DNA of 64,000 nt. Source: Euryodendron excelsum (lineage: Eukaryota > Streptophyta > Magnoliopsida > Ericales > Pentaphylacaceae). Where the stretch lies: assembly GCA_033060915.1 (NCBI GenBank), contig CM065378.1, positions 38,047,501 to 38,111,500 of the forward strand. Reading direction: 5' to 3'. The notes under the pieces are model-generated. The model had not been told where the DNA came from. It worked only from the letters and a program-made list of their open reading frames with translations, and did not search any database. Position numbers and translations under genes: made by a program. Shown here one piece after another: positions 46,471 to 58,170 of the stretch (position 1 is its first letter; each line of letters begins with the position of its first letter).

Positions 46471-47581
46471 GTGTTGAACTCAATGCTGGACCCTTATGTA
46501 ATTTTATCCAAAACCTCTATTTTTTCGTTAAAAATATAATCTTGAGAGGGATCCGAGATTACGTATTCCTATAATACAACATCCTGGTAATCAGCATGAC
46601 GAGGCAAACTCATATAAAAAAACTACATGATCCAACCAAGTTTCTAATCAAGATTATAGGTACTTTCTAAACCTATCGACGTAAATTCGATAATAAGTTA
46701 TTTTTATTCGATTAAAAATCGTCAACACAACTTTAATAGGTATTTTTTTTTGAATATTTTTAAATATTTACCTATTTGTAAATACTTTTGCAACATATTA
46801 GTTGTGAAATTATTTGATCTATATAACTTTTGCATATACATGTTTTATAATTTTTTTTTTTGATAATCCATTGAATTTTGGCTTAGCCAAGACACATCAA
46901 AATCCTCCTGGCTCTCCCTTGGGTCAACAATGCTTCATCCATTGTGATCTAGGGTTCAGGATCCAAAACACAGAAACCGTTTTGATCCTTCTCATACCCT
47001 ACCCCACATTGGTAAGAGACTTGTGCACCAAATTGTCCTTAGTTTCTCATCAAATAGACCATGTTCAGAGCCAGAGACTTGAACTACGTTTAACCTTGCC
47101 GATATGAGAGAGAGAGAGAGAGCAGTGCAGGTTGAACCTGCATCATATTCGGACTACACAAGAAAATGCTGTCATTTTGTTGGGAAACAGCCTCCATCTT
47201 GTCAAGTGGTTGGCTTTGTGCAAATCTACCCTAATTTAAGCTTATAAAAAAAAGGAAAAACATAACTTCTAAGTTCGAATCAAATATAATCTTAAATGGA
47301 CATGATTTTAATGGAGGATATTCGTTTGTATCAGCATTTTTACCGGTTGTTTCCCCTAACTTTCAACTCGAATTTTATTTTGTGCCCTTCTTAGCTTAAG
47401 CTTTTGGTTTTTTTTTTTTTTTTTTAATCAGAAACTACAACTAAAAACTAGTAAAAATAAAATATTAGTTTAAAATGCCGGTACAAAAGTTGATCCAAAC
47501 AGGTTTTAATCACAGTATTCTAACTAGCTTACACAGATTTGAGTTTGATCCATTTATTATATAGCTTCCTCAATCCTATTT
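46471..47581. other. no gene seen
   Basis: The open frame at 46814-47107 has no recognisable motif. (GA)n at 47107-47122, T tract at 47408-47425. Nothing else supported. Confidence 0.45.
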
Positions 47582-47590
47582 TTATTCATA

Positions 47591-48159
47591 AGGTAAATTA
47601 CAACGACCTCCCTTTACTTTGGCTTAAATATAGAAAATTACCTTTAGTTTTTAAAATTTAAAAATTTTCCTTTTTTCCCCTTCTGTTTATTGTACGTCAA
47701 ACCCTAATAGAATATAATGACATAAGCATATTAGTTTATTGTGTCCATAATTTTACCTTTGAAATTGTACCCTCACAAGCTTTACAGTTAAGAAAAAAAA
47801 TGTGAAGGTCTTTATTTCCTTTACCCTTTTCTCTCTCCCTGCCAAACCAGTGTCCTCACCTCCCCTTTTCGGCCACTGCCTCCTCCCCCACCTCCACTTT
47901 CCCGCCACCTCAGACACTTTTTGCCACTCCAACCGCGTCCCTAGAACCATTCTCCTTTCCCCACCTCACTAACAACCACTACCAATCGTTCCTTTCTTCT
48001 CCGGCCACTAGCCGAGAGAGAGAGAGAGAGTGAGAATAACTTTTAACCTTCCCTCCTTGCCTAACTAAATCTGGCAAGAGGGTATTTGTAATTTTTGAAA
48101 ATCAAGAGTAACTTTCTATATTTAAGCCAAAAGTTAAGAGAAATTAGGGTAATTTGCCC
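47591..48159. mobile_element. Mutator-like MITE, 569 bp, 9-bp target duplication
   Basis: Left arm GGTAAATTACAACGACC and TTGGCTTAAATATAGAAA are matched in inverse by TTTCTATATTTAAGCCAA and GGGTAATTTGCCC at the right. TTATTCATA flanks it at 47582-47590 and 48160-48168. The centre is C-rich on the plus strand (47825-48000) with a GA tract at 48013-48030. Its wording differs from the 18909 element, so it is a different family of the same class. Confidence 0.85.
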
Positions 48160-48600
48160 TTATTCATATTATACGATTTATATACACATATTGATATAAT
48201 GAATTCTGATAACCAGATCTTGACTCGTTAAAGAATGCAAAACTATTGCTAATACTAGGTATCGTGGTAATGCTTGTACTCTTGACCTCATTATCAGATG
48301 GTTCTTAATTTAAAAGATGATATCGCCATCCATTTAAATGGATTATTTTTGTAATTTTTTCTTACAATAATAGAACATTTTCCACTCTCTTTATGTTATT
48401 GTAGATATTGCAATTATTTTTTGAAGTTTTTGGTTTTATTATTTTAATAATTTAAGAAAAATTCTATCCTTATAAAAATTTTTATATGAAATTCTTGACA
48501 AAAATAATATTGGCAGTGACATTCTTGGAATTAAAAGTTATCTAAATAATTACTTTTGTTTTAAAGTGATGGATTTCTATTTAGTCACATGTTTCTATGT

Positions 48601-49330
48601 AGGCAAGTTGATTGGGTCGGGCCGGCCCATGGCCCACCAAGCTCAAGTCAAACTTTGTAGGCTCTCATCACATTTTTGGGTTAGGTCGGGCCAAATTTGG
48701 AAATATTAGGCCAAGTCCAGCCCATGACCCTAAGGGCGGGCTCAGGCTCAGGCCTTGGATTTAGGCTTCGGGCTTGAGTTTTTGGACATGCTTAACAGGC
48801 TTTTGGGTGGGTTTCTCATTATTTTTTAAATTTTAGTTTTTTAAATTAGTAGTTAATTTATAAATTAGTAATTAATAAGTAGTAATGACTAATGATTAAA
48901 ACTAAATTAAAGAATTAATTAATTTATGAAAATCTTATAAACAAATATAAATGATTAAACTTATAAGTATTAATTAATGTAAACTTATATAAACTATTTA
49001 ATATATAAAACATATATTTTTAATTAATAATTGATAATCAATAATGATTCAACTAAATTAGAGACTGAGTCAAATTTATAAAGATTATATAAAAATATAT
49101 AAATGATTAAACAATTAAACTTATAAAGTATCGATTAATGTAAATTTATATAAACTATTAATTATATAAAAATATACTATTACTTACAAAATTTATAATT
49201 TCGGCGGACCTAGAGTTAGGCTTTTTGGGCAGGTCAGAATCGGGCTATCAAGGGTAAGGTCTAGGCCCGCTCATAGGGAAGCCAGGATAGGCCCAAATTG
49301 GACTAGAGGCAGACTTTGGCCTGATTAGCT
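48601..49330. mobile_element. GGGCC-rich non-autonomous element
   Basis: Left block GGGTCGGGCCGGCCCATGGC and AAGGGCGGGCTCAGGCTCAGG, then about 350 bp of AT-rich sequence with two similar copies of about 150 bp (48840-49010 and 49015-49190), then a right block with GGCAGGTCAGAATCGGGC and TAAGTTGGGCTCGAGCGGCT. Similar to 25722-25945. Boundaries uncertain. Confidence 0.4.
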
Positions 49331-50635
49331 TAAGTTGGGCTCGAGCGGCTCATGACCTTAGACCAAATATACATTGTATAATTTCATTTATTTATGTTTT
49401 TTCAATTTGTATAGCACAAAGCATTAGCTCTTGGACTCGTACCAAGTCCAGAAGTGCCATCATGCCTCCCTAGTTACTACAATGGAGAGTCATTGCTAAC
49501 AGTGAAATACTAGTTGCAAGGATCGAGGGACATCTCACCCGCTCCCTGCTCTTTGGTGTCGAAACAACGTATACAATCGCTATAACTTTATTTACCTCCA
49601 CTTTTTTTGCCTGCTTAGCTCAATCATGTTAATATTATGTTTAGATTTTAAATTTATTAAAAGAAAAACAAGAAAAAAAAAAATGAGAGAACAATAATTT
49701 TTTTTTCTTTTTCATTATTAAATTCTTAATCTATGCATTGCCTAAGGAGATGTAATTTGTTGCCCAAGGCAACCTTAGTTGACGTTACATAATTCTTCTC
49801 ACCCGAAGAGCGAATTCGAAGGCTAATGAAGCTGTTATTTTCTTTGTCTATCTTTTTGCTCTTTTACTTCGCGCAGTATCTATCTCTTGAGACAATGAAT
49901 GCGTAGTATTCAAGTGCATTGCCATTTGCAGATGTTCCCTTAAAAAGCAAATAAATTTCTCTAGCCCTAACAAAGATGATGAAGTAGCAGTAACCTTCTA
50001 AGGCTGCAATTATTGAAGAATTGGACCACATAGCGGTGCTCCTACATTCCCCTACGTTTGCCCTAAGGCGCCGATTATTGACCTTTTAATGATTTCTTAG
50101 ATGCCAAATTGAGAGGAGCCAAGATTCAAAAAGAAGACAAGCATATGAAAACCAACCCTAGACCTTAAGGATAACGACGCATCGTAAACTCAAAACCATT
50201 TCAACACTATGAGAACCCATAAGAGTAGGTTAACCTAAAACAAAGACCACAAAAAATAAAATAAAATCCAAAAAGGAGTTTATTAACACTTCTAGCCTTA
50301 TTTAAAGTCTGAACATTAAGGGCCCATTTGATACAATTTTTTTGCCTTATTTTTTTTAAACTTATAAGTAAAAAAGTCAAATTTTTTAGTAACCATGCTG
50401 CAAGAATTCTATAAGTTTTTACCACTGCCACAAGAGTGACAAGATGATGCAATTTCACAAAGACAATAGCAGGACGGAACCATAAATCTTGTTGAAAAAG
50501 GGCCAAAATAACAATTCTTAGATGTTCAAAGATCAAGATAAATTGTTTTGAAGTTTATTGAAGAGCTAATGTGAAAATCCTTGAATTTTGGAAGACCAAT
50601 GTAATTTTGTAAAAACTTTGGGTGGACCAATATAC
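49331..50635. other. no gene seen
   Basis: Mixed intergenic sequence. A MITE-like piece at 50321-50385 (GGGCCCATTTGATACAATTT, ACTTATAAGTAAAAAAGTC) shares wording with 58722-58890. Confidence 0.4.
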
Positions 50636-51240
50636 CATAGTTAGTAAATACGGGGATAGCAAAAGAACGTTATGTAATACGTACATGTTTAATACAATTT
50701 TTCTTAAAAAGTACAGTAGCAAAATTTGGCACAAAAATACGAGAACGTTTAAAATACGAATTTATAATTATATGGGGTATTATATGAACATTAATTAAAA
50801 AGTCAAAACAAAAAATATGATAACATTTATAATCAATTTTTTCTTATATATGTTAATAAGTAGTATTTTGGTCTTACATGTGTTATTTTTTTAAATAATA
50901 TTATTAACAAATAGCTAAATTAAGTATTAGATAATAAATTCTATTTTATTATTTTATTATTTCAATACTTGATATAAGAATGTGTTAATTTATTATTTTT
51001 AATTTTTAATTTAATATTTAGAGTATTAATAAGAAATTATAGAAAAGTAAGTTTAATAATTTAAATATTCTAAGTATTAGAAAAATATTATATATTCTAA
51101 GTACTATTATGATTACATATTTAGTATCAACTAAAAAAATGAGTACTTTTATTTAGGTTTCTGGACAAAAAACAGAAGTTTTTTTTTAATTTATACATAT
51201 ATACAAATATTATACGTAAATAATACAAGTATTTATTAGG
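50636..51240 (+). mobile_element. TIR element, 605 bp, 8-bp target duplication
   Basis: CAATATAC flanks it at 50628-50635 and 51241-51248. The left end has TTAGTAAATAC and the right end GTATTTATTAG, an 11-bp inverted pair with two mismatches. An 8-bp duplication suggests hAT. No coding sequence. 27747-28550 is an inverted, slightly longer copy. Confidence 0.65.
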
Positions 51241-51455
51241 CAATATACTTTATTTTGTTCGTAAAATATTCAAAATCTACAGGGTTGAATGGTCTGTCCC
51301 TGGACATTAGTGCCCTTTACTTAAAAGTTTAATGCCTAATCACTCAATGGGTGATTTTGTACTTTCAACAATGGGCAAAACATTATTATTTTTTTTTAAA
51401 TTTGTGGGTGTTAAACATCGGCGACTGTAGGACCGTGCCAGTGGCACCTACTTCT

Positions 51456-51477
51456 CTCGCTACAGTTTTTATCTGTA

Positions 51478-51509
<32 letters not shown>

Positions 51510-52013
51510 CTCCTTTCTCGATAATCTTGAGAGTAGTAGTGGAGTGAAAGAGCTCAGTAAACCCTTGTTTGGTAACTCGTAACGCCCAATCCAGAGAGTG
51601 CTGATACCAGTTTCATCGAAGAACCAAAACCCGACATGTTTTTTGACTGGTCTCTCTCTTTCTCTCTCCGTCTGCAGGTTGTTTGGTTGCTAAGAAACGT
51701 GAGGAAAAATGAGTAGAAAATTCTCGATCCTGTCTTTTGTGATTTAATTTGGCTTCGGGAGCGTCATGGAAAATTTATGGGCTTCGAGTTTTTGTTTGTT
51801 TCTAATTTTCCTGCTTTTCTCAGCAACCGAACTGAATACTAGATTGATCTTGAGAACATTGCTTCGAATTGTAATTACTTATATGCAGGTTATTGAGTTC
51901 TCTTCTTCCTCGATTTAACGCTTGGCGATTGAGATCCGTGCTCTGACGATTTGTTCTCGTGGTTAAATGCAACTCTGCCGATCGGTTCCCTCTTGGATCG
52001 GTCATATCTTCGC
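51456..52013 (+). promoter_or_regulatory. CT-rich leader of the clamp-domain gene
   Basis: (CT)n at 51477-51510 and again at 51650-51667 is typical of plant 5' leaders. Acceptor-like sites CTGCAG (51677) and ATGCAG (51887) suggest one or more leader introns. The transcription start was not determined. Confidence 0.4.
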
Positions 52014-55000
52014 ATGCATGGGGTCAGTCTTTCTGTATTCGCTCTCCCTCTTTCCTTTATGTGTATATACGTATAATCTTTTTGATACGCTAGCTCTACC
52101 CACTTTTTATCCCTATCGCTGGAAGCTCTGTTGGCTGCTGTGATAATGTCAGAAAAGGAAACAACACGAAACGTTAAAACTGTCCAAATTTTCATTACTT
52201 TTCTTTCTTCTTTTCTTGAAGGCTATGTATGGATCTTGGATTTGTTAAAATAGGGAAATAGATGGAAAATAGATTTTTTCCGATAAAAATACCCATTCGT
52301 CTTTTCTCATTTCCCTTACCCAACCGAAAAAAGAAAGGAATTTAGCTTGCTTCACTTTTTTTTTTTTCTTTCGTTTTCCTTTCTCTACGAGTCCACAAAA
52401 AAAAAAGATAATAAATAAATAAACGTAAAGAATAAAAGCTTGTGATTTATTATCCTTTTTTTTATTGTTTATTCTGTAGAAGGAAGATTTGGAGATTATT
52501 TGCGTGGCAGAACTTTGCTTTTTCTTTGTTTGGAATCTTGTGTTTGCTTGTAACTTAAGTGAGCGCAAGAGTGAGTAAACAGAAATGTGTTTTGTGGGTC
52601 TTGCTCTTTTTATATTTGCAATGGCTTGCTTCAGGTCCTAATCAGTTATCATATTCTATGCATAACTGATTTCTTAATCATCAAATTCTACATGCCGAGC
52701 TATATACAATAGGTGTTGTTTGCCAATTCAAATCGATACATGCCTAAGGAATTTCTTTAGCATCAAATTCTACAATGCAAGCGATGTACAATAGGTGTTG
52801 TTTGCCAATTCAAATTGATCCACGTCTTGGGAAAAAGCCGCGTTGTTCATATTTTGGGTTTTGTGGAACTTATTGTTGTGCTCTTATCCTGTTGATGACG
52901 GAAAAATTGAAGGATACATGCAGGACTCTTTTCGGTGTAAGATACTAATATATGCTTTGTGTTCCCCCCCTCCCCCTTTCTTTTTGTCTTCCTGCATTTT
53001 TTGTTTCAGAGTATCAGAAATTTAGCTCTGTTTGGTCTGATGGAAAATTTAAGTTTTGCCTGATAGTAAGGGAAATTGTTGGAAAGGAATATTTCCCCCA
53101 AGACAACAGAAAAGGCATGACGATGGTCTGGTTTCCATTGTTCCAAAAAACTGATTCTGTTTTCAATGAGGACAAAACTTAGTATGGCGTGAAAAGACAT
53201 ATTTTGCATGGCGTTTTGAGAGACTTATTTCCAAAAACTTTCTTAAGAAAAAAGGCATTTTATTAGAATATAACCCTTTCAAACAATCAGAGCCTGTTAA
53301 TTTCCCAACTGTGTATAATTTGTAACACTGAGGTATTTGTCTCCTCTAGCTGTAAAAAAGATGTGTTTCTAATTTGCAGCTATGTAACAGTAAGAACTGA
53401 GGAATTTATTCTTTTGATATGATCCTTTAAAAGCTTTTTTAGTGCTTTTCTTTTCTAGAATGCAAGTGTTGGTTATTGGAAGGTTTTGTAGGTGTTCCAT
53501 TTGTTCATCTTATTACCTACATAATAATAATGCACCTATCCAAGCTTGAGAACATTTCAAGGATTTAGTGGCATATTAGGGAACAAAAGTTTAAATTGAA
53601 GGATCTTATCTAACCTCTATGGTAGAAGCTTTGCACGATAATTTCTTAAGATCAACTTAAATGGTCGAGTATGGACAGCAAAACACTATTTTTTGAAATT
53701 GAAGGGCGTAGGAAGGAGGTTACAGATTGACGCCACAGTAAATAATTTGATGTGACATCCCAATAGTGGACAGTATGGCCATGGAAAAGGAAGTAAATGG
53801 AACTGGATTCATTGAGAGAACCAAATAGCTGGAAGAACTCAACCCTGACTTTGGTTTTTGGCAACAATGAATAGTATTTTCAAAGGTGCTTACAGAGGTT
53901 GTGCATCTTGTCTCCATAAGCTCTAGTTTCCATAAATGATGTACAAAGGCATTCACACTTTCCTGCTGAATAAACAAATTTTTATTTTTAATCCTTCTTT
54001 TGGGCTTTACCCATGGCTGAGATTGTGCTTGACTCTTCTGAGTGAAGCTACTAATAAGCTCGCCAAATGTCCATACCACAGCAAACAATAAGCTCCTCAA
54101 TGTCCATAACACCCCTGGTGAACCCATACAGATATCATTCCATGGGACAAACAAAGAGAACACTGTCGGATGCTGGGCATTCTAAATTTAGTTATGTTAT
54201 GTTAATTCATTCAAGTTCTTTTATTGTTCCTTGGCATTCTTGTGCTTGGTGTTAATCGTGTTATCTATCCCACTTGATGAGTGAAGCAGGTGATTTATAA
54301 CTTAGTTGCCTTGTTACCACATTTAATCTTATGCATGTGTCTGTATCCATGGGCATCATATCCTCTAATTTTGTGTCATTATCTGAACATTAAAGTAGTT
54401 TCAAGCTGTAATACTTAACTTTGGTTATTTACTATTACTGCTGCTAATAGTTTGGAAACATCGTCTATAATTTTTGGTGTGGATTCTTAGACTGAGCTTC
54501 TTTCAAGAAGATATATTGATCTCCATGTTTGCTGCCGGGATTTCAAGCTGGTTATTCTATGACTCATGGTGGTTAATTATATATCCCAGTTATAAGAAGA
54601 TTGTTTGTAAATTTTTTCCAGAGATTCATAATTGACATATTGCCTAACCATCATAGGATTCCCTGCTCCCAAAAAAGTACCAGCGTAATGCCTAGCCAAA
54701 TTTCAATAGTTTATCTTGGTTGAGAGATCTTGTGACTCATCTTAGTTTTAGTCTCACAGCCTTATTAATTGATCTATGGATGAGTCTGGCACAAATGTAC
54801 ATGACTGGATGCTGCTTCCTTAAGACATGACTTAAGGAAGCAGCATAAATTATGAAACAAGGAATGTTACAATTGTTATGAGGGTCAAAATTTTACTATT
54901 CTCTGAAACAAGGGAGAAAAAAATGTTCTCATAGCTATAAATCCTCTCAAAATGCCTAAGAAAATGGTCATAATCATTCATAAAATCTTACCTTTGTTGG

Positions 55001-55467
55001 CCGTCAATTATTAGTCCTATCAATATCAAGGATATTCTTGAAAGTACACATTTGGTAACTAAAGTAAAAAAAATCATATATTGTATCATATCAGGAATGT
55101 TACTAAGTGTTAATTTGTTTATTTTGTTAACAGTAACAAGACAAACTTAAATTACAATAGTTTAGGGGTGAAAATGTAACGACTTTTAGTTTAGTTGGTA
55201 AAGTAAAACTAAATTATAGTTGAGAGGGTTAGAGTGTAACTAATATTTAACTTTTCTCACCTATTGTAAGATGTTGAATTATATTGACTTTTAAAATTGA
55301 AAGACTTAAATAGAAGAAATAAAAGTTGAGGGATGATATTGAAATCTGATATAACGTTGGAGGGACAAGATGATTATTTAACCTGAATAATAGCATACAA
55401 TTTTGTAAAAATCTGTAGGCATTGTTTATTGTATTTTTCATTTTCTTTTGTTGCTTTTTGTGTATGC

Positions 55468-55525
<58 letters not shown>

Positions 55526-57146
55526 ATGGGAAGATTTTTATTTGCTTTTCATTATATATGTGTTGTTGCATTGAAAATTGTGTGGTTTGTACTAATCATT
55601 TTTATGGTTATAAACCTGATTTGCAACAGAGCAGAGGTTGTCTTGGATGTTGTACTAAGCCCCCACTGATAATTGCTGTGGACAAGCCATCCAACGGACT
55701 CAGAATTCAAGGTCAAACAGTCAAGAAACCAGCGGATTTTTGGAGTACCAGCCCTGTTGAGATGGACAATAGTGCGGTTCAGCCTCAGAGAATTGTCTCA
55801 TCAGTGAGTGCATCGATTCCTCCCTTGGATCCCCATGGCAGTGCTGGCAGCACGAGTAACCCTACTGAATTTGTAAATCACGGCAAGTTCCAATTCATTA
55901 AGTTTCCTTATTGTTTACTACTTTCCATAATGGTTACTTGCATTAACCACGTATCAAAAGAAGTGTTGCTTAGACATTCTTTCTGACACATCACCTCAAC
56001 TCATCCTCTTAGATAACTTCCTGGCTCCAAAACCGGGAATTAGATGATTGTCAATCTTCATTTAGATTAGTGGTGGATAGAAGTATGCCTGGGACCTCCA
56101 CTTTTTGTTTGGTGAACTCTGGACATTCTATCAAATTTTGAAATGCCCTGATATCCATGTGTTGTGATTTAACCGGCATGGAGTGATTTCCACAATACAT
56201 GTTAGTGCTCCTGCCAAATACTGCAGTCCATTTTTCATTCTTTTTCTTTTTTCTCATTCCACAAAAAAAAATAAAAAACCATGAAAGATGTTCAATGGAG
56301 AATTATGGATGTCTGGGGTCAGTCAAGTAATTTCTTTTAGTTATTTATTTGTTTACTTATTGCAGTGTTTCGGTTTTGCCTGTGCATAACATATGGGGTA
56401 ACGTTACCAATTTGGTTGAGTTGTAATGGTCTGCATCCCCCGTAGGGCCCAAGAGAGCTTTTAAGGACACTCTCATATGAGATATTCCAGGCATTTTACC
56501 AGTTGTGCGTATCTAGAGTTTTCTGTTCTTTTAGTTTATTTTTTCTCTTTCATCTACTTTTCTATTTGCTAATGTGTTTACTAAACTTAATCCTTTGTTC
56601 GCACAGGTCTTCTTCTTTGGAATCAGACAAGGCAGCAATGGACTGGAAATAAGAGGCCTGAGAACCGCACACAAGTCCGGGAATCCATACGAAGGTGTTT
56701 TACTTTGTCCTCGTTGGTTAACTACGCGAAGTACAAACTTGTCATCTATATAGTTCCATAAAGCTTCTCTTGATGTGTCTCATTTGTGCACAACGCCATT
56801 TATATGAGCCGAAGGTCCATTGTAATGTTACTTATTCCTGATTTAGAAGTCCGTCCACAGGTTTTTTTTAGCAAGTGATGAATATATTTACATGATTATT
56901 CTGTTATCTTTTGCAGCTGGAATGCAACTTATGAGAGTTTACTTGGGTCTGACAAACCTTTCCCCCAGCCCATCCCTCTCCCTGTAAGTTTGCTACTTTG
57001 CTCAGTACTATAGGTGGCTTTGGCTGCAGTAATTTTTTTATTCAAGCTTGCTTCTCGTTCCTGACTTTGCTTAACTTGGATTTAAATGACAGGAAATGGT
57101 AGATTTTCTGGTTGATGTCTGGGAACAAGAGGGGTTTTATCATTGA
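52014..57146 (+). CDS. Gag1-like clamp-domain (DUF4050) protein
   Basis: Five coding exons are proposed: 52014-52022, 55630-55882, 56607-56694, 56917-56983 and 57093-57146, total 471 nt, 156 residues, frame kept throughout. Exon 2 reads SRGCLGCCTKPPLIIAVDKP, then GLRIQGQ, DFWSTSP and FVNHG. Exons 3-5 give LLLWNQTRQQW, then WNATYESLLG, FPQPIPLPEMVDFLVD and WEQEGFYH. I recognise this as the plant family carrying the Gag1-like clamp domain (formerly DUF4050); the fission-yeast member is reported as a TORC1 regulator, while the plant function is unknown to me. Intron 2 starts GCAAGT, so it is GC-AG; the others are GT-AG. Exon 1 (ATG CAT GGG before GTCAGT) was chosen because the ATG precedes a usable donor and restores frame; it is the least certain part. 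Intron 1 (3.6 kb) holds a (GT)n(GA)n tract. Confidence 0.8.
55463..55522 (+). repeat. compound (GT)n(GA)n microsatellite
   Basis: About 14 GT units followed by about 16 GA units, inside intron 1, some 110 bp before exon 2 of the clamp-domain gene. Open frames across it on both strands are artefacts. Confidence 0.9.
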
Positions 57147-57944
57147 GTTGTCAAAACAAGAATAAGATTTACTTTTTTATTTTCATTTTTTCTGTTTCTT
57201 GGTACTGAAAAATAGATTCCGGAATGTGCATAAACCATAAACTTTTTTCTCGACGTCATCCATAATATCTTTGCTCCTTTTGACAGGTTTTCTGATTGTC
57301 AAGGAAGTTCTGATATTGAACGTGTGTTTAACACAATTCCCATTCTATTTGATTGGAGTAGGAGATAATAATTCTTATTTTAGATGTAGCCTACTTTCAG
57401 AAGAATACATCAAAAGAGGTTTCGATTGTTTCTTGACAGCTTCCCATTGATTTGTTATCTCCCTAAAGCAGTCTTAATGGGACTTGGTTTGGATCCTCTC
57501 AGGGTCCTTATCATCTACTTTGGATTCAAGGTGTGGGCCATCCATTGGATCCACGCGGATCCAAGTTTTTTTTGACCCTTTTTGTATATTAAGTTCCTAA
57601 TTGAGAGAAAATTTTAGATCTGTTTCGATTTTCAATCCTGGTCTGTCATGTCAAGTGCAAGAGTTAGCTGCATTAAATTTATCTTTTGTGAATATGTTAG
57701 TTCCGTGGTCTATCATTGATCGGACTGACGAAGTTGGCCTGAATGTCCCTCACTGTCAAGGCAAAAACAAAAAAGAAAAACAAAACTCAGCATTCATAGT
57801 AGGTCTTACATAAGTACGTAGTCAAAATCACAATTGCATGTGATAATTTTTTGTGCTGATAGCCTAATTTCACATTTATTTCTGGCTGGGTTCAAGGTAG
57901 GGGTCTGTGTCCGCTTCCTCATTCTTCACTACGGCATTCTTGAC
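57147..57944 (+). other. 3' flank of the clamp-domain gene
   Basis: Probable 3' UTR at first. GGATCC..GTCCTTATC and TTGGATCC blocks near 57490-57570 are not informative. The open frame 57601-57813 is not recognised. Confidence 0.4.
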
Positions 57945-58170
57945 TAGGACTAATTTTTTGAGCACGATTTAAATTTTGTTTGATAAATTTATATATACTT
58001 AAAAATTCAAGTTATTCGAGTTCAGTTCATAATAGGCTTAATTAAAATTTGTTTGAACTTGACTTGAAAGTTCAACAAATCAAATTTAAACATACTTTTA
58101 AGTTTGTTAAAATTTTTAAATTAAACTTGAACAACTTATTACTCGTCTCGGCTTGTTTACAATCTTATTT
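57945..58170. mobile_element. hAT-like MITE remnant
   Basis: Shares the layout of 33788-34035: TTCAAGTTATTCGAGTTC, TTGAACTTGACTTGAAAG, AAGTTTGTTAAAATTTTTAA, ACTTGAACAACTTATTACTC and CTCGGCTTGTTTACAATC. It is more diverged and no target duplication is visible. Confidence 0.4.

Noticed and set aside
55429..55986. 185-codon frame overlapping clamp-domain exon 2
   Set aside because: Only the part from 55630 to 55882 is coding; the rest translates a (GT)n(GA)n tract and intron sequence.
35706..57146. The four genes as a functional cluster
   Set aside because: Families and expected locations differ, spacings are 5-15 kb and strands are mixed; nothing suggests a shared pathway.
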